In this document: positions 47,105 to 58,050 of the stretch, piece after piece
Position numbering within the stretch: position 1 is the first letter of the stretch
How the letters are laid out: every line of letters begins with the position of its first letter
Origin: Tenrec ecaudatus
Lineage: Eukaryota; Chordata; Mammalia; Afrosoricida; Tenrecidae
NCBI RefSeq assembly: GCF_050624435.1
Contig: NC_134539.1
Location: 42,936,001-43,000,000 of the forward strand
Direction: 5' to 3'
Length of the DNA stretch: 64,000 nt
Notes under the pieces: generated by a model
What the model was told of the DNA's origin: nothing
Database searches by the model: none
The model's input: only the letters and a program-made list of their open reading frames with translations
Made by a program: the position numbers and the translations under genes

Positions 47105-49437
47105 AGCTCAGGGATGGAGCATGTTCAAATGGACAATTAAAAATCTTTGATCTGCACCACCCTCCGTGCAAGAAGAATTCACTTCAGAGGATAGCACTGA
47201 AGCTACAGCTCAAGAAGAGGGACTGGTCTGGTCAAAGCACACAGGAGCCAACGAGGGGACACAGGGGAAGAAAAAAAAAAGAGTGACACACATCCTGGCT
47301 CACCAAACCTTGAGGACAGTGTTCCTGCTCAGAACAGCCATGCACAGAGATGACCACAGGGCCGGCCCCACCATAGGACAGTGTTCCTCATTGACCCATA
47401 ACACCATTGGGGACAACACTAGAGACACACAGTGGGAATTCTGCCCGCCTTGAGCTCACCACGCCAAAGCCAGCCTCTGGGAGCACGCAGCAGAGCAGCA
47501 GGGGAAGCAGAGCAATGAAGTCCCCAGGGATAGTGGTGGTGCCAGGACATGGCACCCCATCAGACTCGACTGGAAAGCACTCATGAAGGACAACAAATAG
47601 ACCCTGAATTATTTATATGTTTGTGTGTGTGTTGTTGTTGTAGCTATTGTATTTTTTCTTGTTGCTTTATTGTACTCGGTCTTGTGATGGTACATAGCAT
47701 GTCTACCTGGAAGGGATAGGCGGAACAAGCCAGAAGAGAGAACAACGGGATGACAGTTCTGGGGGGACGTGGGAGTAGGGGAGTAAGGGGAAAGGAAGTG
47801 GGTGTTAACAAGCCCAGGGACAAGGGAACAACAAGTGATCCAAAATTGTGTCAAGGAAAAAAAAATTGTGTCAAGGAGGGTGTAAGAGGTCTGACAGGGC
47901 TGGATCAAGGGCAATGTAACCGAGAGGACTTCCTAAAACCCAAATGAAGGCAGAACATGATAGTGGGGCAAGAGGAATGTACAAAGAAATAGAGGAAAGA
48001 ACTAGGAGGCAAAGGGTAGTCATAGAGATTTAAATACAGGCATCTAAAGATGTAAATATATTTATATACAGTGAAGGGGAAATAGGTATGTACATATATT
48101 TATAGATTGAGTATTAAGAAAACAGATGGACAGTAGGCCCCTGCACAAGTACTCCCTCAACACAAGAACACTTTGTTGTAACAATTCAGCAGTCTGAGAT
48201 GCTCACCTTCCTGGCATGATCACTGAAGACAATTGGTGCACAAGCAAATGTGGTGAAGAAAGCTGAAGGTGCCTGGCTACCAAAAGATATAGCACCTGAA
48301 GTTTTAAAGATCTGAAGATAAACAAGCAGTTGTCTAGCTGAGAAACAACAAAACCCACATGGAAGAAGCACACCAGTTTGTCCCTACTTGATTGCTGAAG
48401 ACAAAGTGGGTGCATAAGCAAAAGTGATGAAGAAAGCTGATGGTGCCTGGCTATCAAATGATATAGCATCTGGGGGTCTTAAAGGCTTGAAGATAAACAG
48501 GCGGCCATCTAGCTAAGAAACAAGAAAGCCAACATAGAAGAAGCACACCAGCCTACCCCTACATAAACACTGAAGACAAAGTGGGTGCATAGGCAAATGC
48601 GGTGAAGAAAGCTGACAGTGGCCAGCTGTCAAAATATATAGAATCTGGGGTCCTATAGGCTGGAAGATAAACAAGGGGCCATCTAGTTGAGAAACAACAA
48701 AGCCCACATGAAAGAAGCACACCAGCCTGTGAGATGACAAGGCATCGAAGTGATAAGGTATCAGGCATCAAAGACCAAATTAAAAAATCATAGCATTGTG
48801 AATGAGGGGGAGTGTGGAATAGGGCCCCAGGGCCCATCTAGGGGAAACTGGACATCCCCTTGCAGAAGGGCTGCGGGGAGGAGATGAGCCAGTCAGGGTG
48901 CAGTATAGCAACGATGAAATATACAATTTTCTTCTAGTTCTTGAATGCTTACTCTCCCCCTCCCCCCACTACCATGATCCCAATTCTACTTTACAAATCT
49001 GGCTGGACCGGAGGATGTACACTGGCACAGATAGGAACTGGAAGTACAGGGAATCCAGGACAGATGAACTCCTCAGGACCAGTGGTGAGAGTGGCGATAT
49101 CAAGAGGGTGGAGGGAAGGTGACAGAGATAGGGGGAACAGATTACAAGGTCTACATATAACCTCCTCCCTGGGGGACAGGCAGTGGAGAAGTGGGTGAAG
49201 GGAGATGTTGAATGGTGTAAGATATGACAAAATAATAATAATTTATAAATTATCAAGGGTTCATGGGGAGGGGGAGCAGGGAGGGAGGGGAAATGAGGAA
49301 CTGATTCCAAAAGCTCAAGTAGAAAGCAGGTATTTTGAGAATGATGATGGCAACATATGTATGAATGTGCTGGACATAATTGATGTATGTATGGATTTTG
49401 ATAAGAGTGGTATGAGCCCCTAATAAATGATTTTTTA
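47105..49437 (+). mobile_element. Longest L1-type 3' UTR copy, inserted in the class II ERV
   Basis: Sense copy of about 2.3 kb ending in CCCCTAATAAATGATTTTTT. It splits the ERV between nucleocapsid and dUTPase, so it is younger than the provirus. It contains three tandem units of about 173 bp. Confidence 0.65.
48218..48733 (+). repeat. Three tandem units of about 173 bp inside the L1-type 3' UTR
   Basis: Units begin with CTGAAGACAA-type sequence near 48223, 48395 and 48570 (periods 172 and 175) and share 'gaagaaagctga', 'gaagataaacaag' and 'gaagaagcacaccag'. The + copy at 58.13-58.31 kb has one unit. Confidence 0.85.
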
Positions 49438-49440
49438 AAA

Positions 49441-49600
49441 TCTCTGAAAAGGGAAGCCGAGCTGATTCCAGGAACCCAAGTGGAAGGTGAATTATGAGAA
49501 TGACGAGTGCAACGAATGTATAAGAGTGCTTTGCTCAATTGATGTATGTACGGATTGTGATAAGAGTTTTATGAGCCCCAATAAAAAAGATTTATTAATT
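49441..49600 (+). mobile_element. Second L1-type tail, abutting the first
   Basis: It repeats 'gagctgattccagg', 'gtacggattgtgataagag' and CCCCAATAAAAAAGATT immediately after the A-rich end of the first copy. Confidence 0.7.
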
Positions 49601-49604
49601 AGAA

Positions 49605-50230
49605 AAAAGAGAGAAAAGGATTTGAAGCCAGAAAAAAAATTCTCTGATCTATTACATGCTACTTCTGGAAGTGCTGATTTAGATCTTCTCATTCCTCATG
49701 ATTTGTTATTGGAATCTTCTCAAGAGGTGTTAAAATCCCTATCAATCTATTTTGGACCTTTCCCTCTTAATACTGTGGGTCTCATTTTAGGTCAGAGCAG
49801 TCTAAGTTCTCATGGAGTGTTAGTTCATACCGGAGTGATTGATTCATATTATATTGGGGAGATTTCTATAATGATGTCCACATCTAAACATATTCAGCTC
49901 TCAAAAGGGCGAACAATTGCTCAATTATTATGATTACCTATCATAAAGGAAAGGCTGCTTCTGTCGAGAGGAGGGAGGATTGGCAGCTCTGGAACACATG
50001 TATTTTGGCAAATGTTTATTGGAGATACTAGACCTCCTATGGTGGTGTTTTTTGAAATGGAATTCAAATGACTGGTCTTGTTGACACAGGTGCTGATGTG
50101 TGTCATTGCATCTCACGATTGGCCACCTGAGTGGCCCTTCACTCTGCTAACACTACTTTTACTGGGATTGGAACTATGCTAGTATGCCATGCAGTATGTC
50201 CTGCTTCATGCCAGTGTGTTGTATTCACAT
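49605..50230 (+). pseudogene. Class II ERV pro: dUTPase then protease, broken
   Basis: The frame contains dUTPase motifs (SADLDL near 49670, GVIDSYYIGEIS near 49835-49870, GRTIAQLL near 49908-49931) and then a stop. About 150 bases on, in another frame, comes the aspartic protease active site LVDTGADV, with D-T-G at 50083-50091. dUTPase directly before protease is the betaretrovirus arrangement. The fragment continues the gag at 45.4-47.1 kb after an L1 insertion and is cut by a minus-strand L1 from about 50.3 kb. No reverse transcriptase remains. Confidence 0.8.
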
Positions 50231-50339
50231 CTTGGAGCACCAAGTTGAAGTCTGGACCCTCTTTCCCTGTGGAGATATAAACAATACCCTCCCCTTGGGT
50301 GGGTTAGTGCCCTGTTCCCTTGCTATCCATTCCTTCCCC

Positions 50340-51720
50340 CCCCCCCACCGCCATCCTTTTTAGTTGGCTACCATAGGTATCCTTGGATTTGGTCTTGCCC
50401 TTGTCATACTATCCGGACCTCACAGTAGCTTTTTTCCAATGTCCCTTTAGCTTTTTTTTTAAAAACTTGCCTCAGCAGACTTATGTTGTACTTGCCCTTT
50501 TGTGCTTGACTTACTTCGCTTAGCATAATTTCCTCCAGTTTTTTCCCATGCGGCAATGTGCTTCATGTGTTCATCACTGCTTTTTAGTGATGTATAATAT
50601 CCCATTGTATGTATGTACCACAATTTTTTAATCCATTCATCTGTTGACGGAAATTTGGATTGTTTCTAATCCTTGCAATTTTGAACTGCGCCATGATGAA
50701 CATTGGGGCACAGATGTCTGGCCGTGGTTTGTTTCTTGCCTCTTCTGGGTATATGCTCAGTAGAGGAATTTCTGGGTTGTATGGTAGCTCAATTTCCATC
50801 TGCTTTAGCTATTGGCAGATCAATTTCCATAGTGGCTATGTATACCTATAGGTCCACCAGCAGTGGATGAGAGTTCCCACCACAGCTTCTCCAACACCTG
50901 TTGCTTTCTGATTTTTGAATTGGGTTATTTTTTAGGGTGGTAGGTGGTATCTCATTGTTGTTTTAATTTGCATTTCTTTTATGGCTAATGATCAGGAATA
51001 TTTTCTCATATGCTTTTTGGCCATTCGGATTTCTGCCCTTGTGAAACTTCTATTCAGGTCCTTTGCCCACCTTCTCAGTGGGCAGTTAGTTTTTTTTTTT
51101 TTGAAGATAGCAGAGTATTGTAGATTTTAGTAATAAGATTTTTGTCTGATGTGTTATTGCTAAAGATGTTTTCCCTGTCCGAGAGCTCTCTTATTACTCT
51201 CTTGGTGAATTCTTTTTATGTACACACGTGTTTTATCTTCAGTATATCCCACTTGTCATTTTGTGACTCATCTGTATTTGTGTCCTTCCCTAGTTCTGAT
51301 AGCCTATGTATTCCCTGCACCACAGTTCTCAGGTTGGTCCCAATTCCCTCATGATGGCCCTAATAGTTTGGGGTTTTACCTTAAGGTCTGTGATCCATCT
51401 TGAGTTCATTCTCTCTCTCTCTTTTTAATAAATCATTTTATTGGGTTGAGTTTATTCTTGTGCATGGAGTGAGAGAGGGTCTTGCTTCATATTTCTGCAA
51501 GTAGATATCCATTTTTTCCAGCACCACTTGTTGAAGAGGACATCTGCTTCTCATTTGATATTTTGAGCCCTTATCAAAGATCAATTATTTGTATGGTGAT
51601 GATTTTATTTCTGGGTTTTCAGTTTTTTCCCATGGGTCTTAGTATCTGTCATTATATTGATACTACGAGGTTTTGACCACTGTGGCTATATAATAAGGCT
51701 GCTGCTTTTATGAACCTGTA
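50340..51720 (-). mobile_element. LINE-1 ORF2 C-terminal fragment
   Basis: The minus-strand translation between about 50799 and 50584 shows the L1 ORF2 tail pattern (ELPYNPEIPLLSIYPEE, then APMFIMAQF), with the sequence continuing to the conserved end near 50.52 kb. The upstream ORF2 region runs to about 51.7 kb with many stops. It truncates the class II ERV on its left. Confidence 0.8.
51413..51445 (-). mobile_element. 33-bp ultra-truncated L1-tail insertion
   Basis: Only the last bases of the L1-like tail (CCCAATAAAATGATTTATT on the minus strand) and an A/GA-rich end are present. The flanks are near-identical 13-mers, TTGAGTTCATTCT (51400-51412) and TTGAGTTTATTCT (51446-51458), i.e. a target duplication. 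It interrupts the older L1 ORF2 fragment. Confidence 0.7.
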
Positions 51721-52825
51721 GATCCAAGTAAAACTAGATCCTTGACAACGTCAACCTTTTCTTTATCATGATGTTGTATATTGATCTAGTTGTCAGGATC
51801 TTGCTTTTCCATGGCGAGTTGCAATCCACAGTGAAGTTGTAGTTTTTGATTTTCATAAGCAGGTGCTTTCAAGCCCCTTTCACTCAGCAACCAAGGTTGT
51901 GTCAACAGCATATTTCAAGTGTTACCAAGACCTGCCCAAGTCCCGAAGACTAGTTCTCCCACATATAGTCCACCTTCTTGGATTATTTTCTCACCAAACA
52001 GATTGAGTAAGTATGCTGAAAGGACATAAAGATAACAACTGTCACTCACACTTTTCCTGATTTTAAACCTCACAGTATTTCCTTGTTGAGTTCAAACAAC
52101 TGCTTCTTGGCCTACGTAAAGGTTCCCCAGGAGCAGAGCGATGCTTTCTGGAATTCTCCTCAATGTGGTCCATTGTTGTGGTTCATGCAGTCAAATGCCT
52201 TTGCACAGCCAATACCACACAGATGCATGCCTCTCTGCTTTGAGCCAAGCTCTTTCTGACATTAGCAATGATATCCCTCATGCCATGTTCTTTTCTGAAA
52301 TTGGCTTGGATATCTTTCTGGCAGCTTCCTTTTGATGGAGTTGCGCATCAGGTATCTCCAAGGGTGTTACTTGGAGGATGAAGGTGCATCTGACCAACTC
52401 GTTTTCAATGTCCTCATATGCATGTGAGATTTTGACAGTGAATCGGCTTCTCTGTTCAGAAGAAGAATCGATGCATTTGAATTATGGTGCTGACAAAGAA
52501 TATTGAAAGTACCATGCACTGCCTACAAGACAAAGCAATCTGGTTTGGAAGACGTACAACCAGAATACTCCTTAGAAGCAAGTACGTTGATACTTTATCT
52601 CAGGTATTTTGGACACGTTATGAGAGATTAGTCTTTTCTCATCCTGAAACATAAGGACATCTATGCTTGTGGGTGGACAGTGAAAAAGGAAAGCCGTCCA
52701 CAAGCTAGATTGACATAGTGGCTGCAACAATGGCTGAAACATAAGAACAACTGTGAGGCCCTACAGCGTTTCTTTCTGTGGTACATTGGAATCCACTCAA
52801 AGGCACCTAATAAGGGCAGCAATAG
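51720..52825. mobile_element. RTE copy with internal inversion
   Basis: 51720-52350 is antisense RTE (RT region). 52375-52825 is sense RTE 3' region, ending near 'ggaatccactcaaaggcacctaa'. An inverted 5' part joined to a sense 3' part is the twin-priming configuration. Confidence 0.65.
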
Positions 52826-52834
52826 GAAGATAGT

Positions 52835-53940
52835 GAAAGCCCAAAATCCATTTGCAGAATTCCCGAGTAGGTTAAGCCTCCCTGATCACTGAATATGGAG
52901 ACCAATCTTGCCTTAGGATGTGAATTACCTGCACTTTCCTCAAGCCAGCCCTGGGCGGCGTGGTATATACCTAAGGGGCTTGCCTGAGCATGAACGTAGT
53001 GAAGAGCGTGAACCTTAGTTGTGACGTGTGCCCTGACCAATGCTGCTGATAAGGTCCAGTGTGCCTGTCACTATTTTTGCCCAAATTCAGAGACTTACTT
53101 GATTTGAGAAATTCTAAGTTTATTTTCTGCAGGCGTTTGACAAGAAGGAAGCTATGGGGTTGAAACCTCCCCAAACTGCTTCAGAGATTCAGTGAGAAGC
53201 AAATGATATACCCTCAACTCTGTGGCAAGTTGAGGGAACGTTTTGTCACAATGAACACAGGCCTTCAGCAACGGGACCAAGGAACAGGGGCATCCTGTCA
53301 CACCCTCAAAGCCTCAGGCTCCCTTCTTATCTAAAAGGCCTTGCTTGCCCCAGTAGTTTTCTTGGTTCAAACTTGAATCAGAACATTCTTACATTTAAAG
53401 GGAATTTTGCGAGGGGGATGGCTGTTACAATTGGGTCTTCTGCAAGCTAAGTTTAAAACAGGGCAGATCGCAAAGCATGTCACGTTTTCAGAGTTGATTA
53501 ACAGCAGGCTAGCTCTATTTTCCAGTGTATCATGACTGCCTTGGTCCTGGCCTGGCCAAATCTTGCAAACTCTCTAACACAATCTATTGTTCCAATCATG
53601 GTTATGTGCCTGCTTCTGAAGTACCACCTGTGACCGTGATGTATTGATCTGCCACCAGTTATCAATTTGTGAGTTTGTTCCACGCCTTATTTAACTAGAG
53701 GCCTGAAGCCATTTTGCCCAGTGCTAATGCCCTCCCTTCTGCAGGTGATGTGCCTTTGTCTTTGTGCCGTTTCACACTTAACAAATGGTCTCCTTCAACT
53801 ACACGTGAGATCAGAGTCTCTTCTCATCCTGAAATACTTCTGTGCACAAATTACGTGTGTTTGTGTGTCTTCTTGAGGGCAGGATTCCGTTGTAATCTTT
53901 TCTTCTATTCCCAGCAAGCATGGTTATCAGCTGCAGACTG
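52835..53940. repeat. Possible second, divergent copy of the 33.4-kb LTR-like repeat plus unassigned DNA
   Basis: The first 60 bases share the ccatttgcagaa...ttaagcctcc block with 33.4 kb. The rest (53.0-53.94 kb) is not recognised and encodes nothing convincing. Confidence 0.25.
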
Positions 53941-53983
53941 ATAGACTTAGAAGAAAGATGTCAACATGCAGAAAGAAATCAGA

Positions 53984-54313
53984 GAAAGGGGGAACCGATT
54001 ACAAGGATCTACATGTGACCTCCTCCCTGAGGGACAGACAGCAGAAAATTGGGTGAAGCGAGATGTCAGACAGGGCAAGATATGACAAAATAATATTTAT
54101 AAATTATCAAGGGCTCATGAGGAAGTGGGGAGCGGGGAGGGAGGGGAAAATGAGGACCTGATGCCAGGGGCTTAGGTGGAGAGCAAAGGTTTTGAGAATG
54201 ATGAGGGCAATGAATGTACAAATGCGCTGTACACAATTGATATCTGTACAGATTGTGATAAGAGTTGTATGAGCCCCTAATAAAACGATTAAAAAAATAA
54301 TTAAAAAAAAAAA
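53984..54313 (+). mobile_element. L1-type 3' tail upstream of the TMEM38B CpG island
   Basis: Sense copy with GGGGAGCGGGGAGGGAGGGG, then CCCCTAATAAAACGATT and a 30-bp A-rich end. It ends about 340 bases before the TMEM38B start codon. Confidence 0.7.
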
Positions 54314-54429
54314 GAAATGGGACTCTGGGTGGGCCATATTATTCATGTGCTCATTTTACCCCGGGGGGCGGGGGGGGGGCTGACTCAGCTTCCAGCAGAG
54401 AGAAAACCCTGGATCCTTATTTGGAGCAT

Positions 54430-55330
54430 GAAGGCCAGGACACACCTGCAGCCCGCAGGCCCCGCCCACCCGCCAACTGCCACCCAGCCAGCGACGCCGG
54501 GACTCGCGGCCCCGCCCCTTCCTTCCCACGCCGGACCCCGGCCAGCGCGCAGGCGCAAGGAGCGCCGGGGCGGCGGCGCGCGCGGCCGCGGCTTCCCTTC
54601 CCTCCGGCCGGTCGCCGTGCTCGCGGGGAACCGGCAGCGCCGGGGGCCGTCGACATGGAGTCTCCGTGGGATGAGCTGATCCTGTCTTTCTCCCGCACGT
54701 CCATGTTCCCCTTTTTTGACATCGCCCACTACCTGGTGTCGGTGATGGCCCTGAAGCGGGAGCCGGGTGAGTGCGGGCGCTCCAGCCCGCCGGCCCCCTC
54801 GGCGTCCCCCACACGGCGCGGGCGGCGGGCGGCCGAGAGACCCCGCTGCCCGTCGGGGGGGGGGGCGACTTGGGGTCTGGACCCCCGGGGCAGCCGCGCG
54901 TCCGAGCCCCGTCCGGCTGGCGTCGCCCAGGACTGGCGCGGCCCGCGGGTCACCGCCACTTGGTGGAACAAGTACTTCAGAAGCCACCGCAGAGCACAGC
55001 CTCCGGTGGGGCAGCCTGTCCCGTGGCTAACGTCGTACAAACTCAGGACAGGCGCGAGTCCACGCACCCACGTTCCCCTCCACGAGCTTCCGCCGGGCGG
55101 AGCTGGCGGCCCGGGATTGCCCCGGACGAATGGGGCCCAAGGTCGCCGTCAGCCTAGGGGCATCCGACACGGTCACCGTGCGTGGTCCACTCCTAGAATC
55201 CCGAGCTCGGGTTTCCATCTGTACTCACCAGTGGGGCTAGGGACGTGGGCCGGCACCGTCCGAAACGGAGACACCCGAATGCCCGGCCGGGAAGCTTTTG
55301 ATGCCGTATTTCGACAGACGTTTCTTATTT
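54430..55330. promoter_or_regulatory. CpG island and promoter of TMEM38B
   Basis: This GC-rich block is dense in CpG and surrounds the TMEM38B start. It contains Sp1-type boxes (CCCGCCC near 54462 and CCCCGCCCC near 54510) and a perfect NRF1-like palindromic site, GCGCAGGCGC, at 54547-54556. No TATA box is seen. It begins about 110 bases after the A-rich end of an L1-type tail at 54313. Confidence 0.85.
54655..54766 (+). CDS. TMEM38B: TMEM38B (TRIC-B) exon 1, coding part
   Basis: This is the first coding exon of the trimeric intracellular cation channel type B. By family knowledge this ER/SR K+ channel supplies counter-ion current during Ca2+ release, and its loss causes recessive osteogenesis imperfecta. 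The exon encodes 37 full codons, beginning MESPWDEL and containing FSRTSMFPFFDIAHYL, the start of the first membrane segment. It ends after the first base of the next codon at 54766, followed by the consensus donor GTGAGT at 54767-54772. The ATG has a G at -3 and a G at +4. The frame stays open upstream but holds no in-frame ATG, so this start is well supported. The remaining exons lie beyond the window. The CpG island and absence of a TATA box fit a broadly expressed gene. Confidence 0.95.
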
Positions 55331-56019
55331 TTTAAGAAAAATATTCCTCTAGTTACGCAGCGATAAGAACTTTTGGTTTGGCAAGCCCAGCGTATGGATA
55401 TCTATCTATAGGTGCAAGCTGTGCGGATTTGCTTTTGAACTCTCTCAGGTCCGAGTTGTGAGCATGACTAAGTGACAGTGACACGCTTGTGCCACTGGTG
55501 TGTTCGTTGCTGGTGTTTTTTATTTTGTGGCCACGTTTGTCCTTTTGATGGTGTGTTTTAGCTATAACATTGTGGTAATTGGTGGACCTGTGTCGAGAAC
55601 TTTTTTGGAGAATGAAGTAGAGTCACAGAAAAGGAGAAAAATTAAAAAGGCGTCTGCGGAGTTACCAACTAACTATGCGACTCAGCAGATAATGTAATTC
55701 ATTGTAGAGTTTACAAAACAATGTTATTAGTATTCATATCATCTAGGAAATATCAATACTCAATTTTATAACTATATCGTATTCTGTGATTAAAGTGAAT
55801 AGTATTACCAAAAATTCCGTACGGTCTAGGATGGCAGGAGGTTCATGGCGAGGTTGACACCATGAAGTCAGGCACCGTGGAACCTCAACTCTAGTGACAC
55901 CCCCTACAGTGTTGAGAGCTCTTTAAATTATGTCATGATGGAGAACGATTTGAGCTTATACTTTACATTTAGATTATTTTTCCCACTATATTTCTTTATC
56001 CCTGTCATACATGCTTGGT
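55331..56019. other. TMEM38B intron 1, unassigned
   Basis: A 65-codon frame at 55500-55697 is hydrophobic then basic but lacks an ATG and any family resemblance. Confidence 0.4.
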
Positions 56020-56200
56020 AGAGGGTCAACAACGAGGACGAAAACCCTTCATGAGATGGATTGACACGGCCTCTAACATGACACCATGTGAGGAAGGCAA
56101 TAGATTGGGTAATGCTTTGTTCTGTTAAGCACAGGGTTGCTATGGATCTGAGCGGGAGCTGACTAAACAGCCTCTGCCAGTCTTAACAACTATATTGCTT
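56020..56200 (+). mobile_element. RTE 3' fragment, sense
   Basis: It contains 'gatggattgacacggcctct' and 'gttgctatggatctgagcgg', the sense counterpart of the 13.7-kb copy, and is followed directly by a SINE. Confidence 0.6.
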
Positions 56201-56202
56201 TG

Positions 56203-56372
56203 GAGTAAGCTGTTAACCGAAAGGTTCACGTCTACCCAGAAACAGGAAGAAAGGCCGGATGGTCTGAAAATCAGCTGTTGAAAACCCTGTGGTGCATAGT
56301 TCTATTCTGACCTACACGGACTTGCCAAGAGTAGGAATCCACGCGGCCACTGGTCGTTAATGCCTCTGTAGT
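56203..56372 (+). mobile_element. AfroSINE, diverged
   Basis: 'taagctgttaaccgaaaggt' and 'gaaaaccctgtggtgcatag'. It lies in TMEM38B intron 1. Confidence 0.6.
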
Positions 56373-57376
56373 TACTCTGCCCACCATTTAGTTTTGCTTG
56401 GATCTTTCTGAGTCTAAATATCTCTTTCTATTTCTCTCTTCTCGCGCTGCTTTGTTCTACAGAGAGTTAATGAATGAGGACTTGAGGATGTTGCTGTACT
56501 TCGTTCATTAATAACTGGCCTTTTCTGTTTTACTACTTCATTTTCAATATTTGGTGTGTTTTTCTATAGACATACAGCAGGGACCCCTGGAGTTCCCTGA
56601 TGTTCTCAGGTAAAAACTATTTTCCGAATATGCAGATTTTTATTGCTTTTTCACACACGTGTATAGTGCGGTTTTCCAAGGCTGCATGATGGCTGCACCT
56701 GTGACAGCTGACAGACTGATTGCAGAAGCAGCTGTGAGAATCCGCCTGCTATTTTGCCAGCATTAAAGAGATTAGTGCAATGTAAAACTGTATGACTCTT
56801 TTTACTCCATTTTTTTCCCTTTGGAAAACAGAGTTGTTTTTTCATAAATACATTATTTATGCTAACATTTAGTTAAAAATTTCTATGTACTATCCTAAAT
56901 GTCAGTGCATATAAGCATAAACAAAAGCATTTGGACTCCTTGAAACAATTAAAGTCAGGCATTTTGTTAGGATTCATGTTTCTCCAAAGATGGCGCATTC
57001 TGCTTCTGTAAATATGGACTTATATTTTGCCTTGTAGTGTCTGGTTTCACATTAACTTTACCCAAAGTGTTTGTTCGTGAGTGATGATCTCTAGATAAGT
57101 GAGGTGATGAGGTAACTCTGGTTGGTGGCTGTCAGGCCAGAAAGACTCACCCTGTGGAATCTGTGGTCACTTGATGCTGACCGAGCTAGAGAGGGAGCTG
57201 GAGTTTGTACTAGCACTGAGATCCCTAGTAGCAGTTCTGAAATGCAGAAGATCCATGGGCTTCCTGGTTGGTGGAAGACATGGGAGCAAGTAATGAGTCC
57301 CTTGGGCTATGAAATCTTTGCTTTGGCTGAACTCTGGGTCTCTTCTCGATGCCAATGCTGATTTATGGCTTATAAT

Positions 57377-57510
57377 AGAGCTGTAGTGGTGTACTGGTTA
57401 TGTGTTGGGTTTCTAACTGTGGTCAGCAGTTCAAAGCCACCATCTGCTCTGCAGGAGAAAGATGAAGCTTTCTACTCCCATTAAGAGTTAACAGTCTTGG
57501 CATGATGTCT
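57377..57510 (+). mobile_element. AfroSINE
   Basis: 'agctgtagtggtgtactggt' head and 'ggagaaagatgaagctttct' body. It lies in TMEM38B intron 1. Confidence 0.8.
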
Positions 57511-57719
57511 ACTCCCTAGATGACAGCACTGAAGATACAGGGTGGGGAGTGTGGCCGGTCTGAATGTCCCACATGGGGGAAAGCCAAGAAGGGAGTACAG
57601 CGCATCAGCAATGTGAACGAAATCCTCAAAGTAGACTTCTGACTCACGGGGCAGCACTTGGCACCTCATTTGAATGGGTTGGGGAATATTCACAAAGGTC
57701 AGCAGTTAGACCTGTGTGA

Positions 57720-57723
<4 letters not shown>

Positions 57724-57759
<36 letters not shown>
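57724..57759. repeat. (GT)n microsatellite
   Basis: About 18 units; inverted partner of the CA tract at 58013. Confidence 0.95.
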
Positions 57760-57762
<3 letters not shown>

Positions 57763-58009
57763 TATGTATCTATATAAGATAGGACAAGCAATCTCAAGGA
57801 GACAGCAATTGACCAATGGTCTGGGGCATGGGAGAGGAGGAGATGGGGGGGACGGGAACAGTGAGCCAATACATCAGGGATGGAAATAGCAAGGGACCTA
57901 CAGCTGACGGTGAAGAAGTACAACAAGGAATAAAAGCTGTATATATTGGTATAAATATAGATATGTATATATGTAAATATAAAAAGATAGGTATATTTCC
58001 TCTCTCCAT

Positions 58010-58012
<3 letters not shown>

Positions 58013-58045
<33 letters not shown>

Positions 58046-58050
58046 ACACA
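58013..58050. repeat. (CA)n microsatellite
   Basis: About 18 units with one TA interruption, 253 bases after the GT tract. Confidence 0.95.

Noticed and set aside
54421-55335. 304-codon + frame across the TMEM38B promoter and first intron
   Set aside because: It contains the true exon 1 codons, but the extension on both sides is GC-driven, lacks an ATG upstream, and reads through a strong splice donor.
55500-55697. Hydrophobic 65-codon frame in TMEM38B intron 1
   Set aside because: There is no ATG at the start, no splice sites framing it, and no resemblance to the TRIC-B protein.
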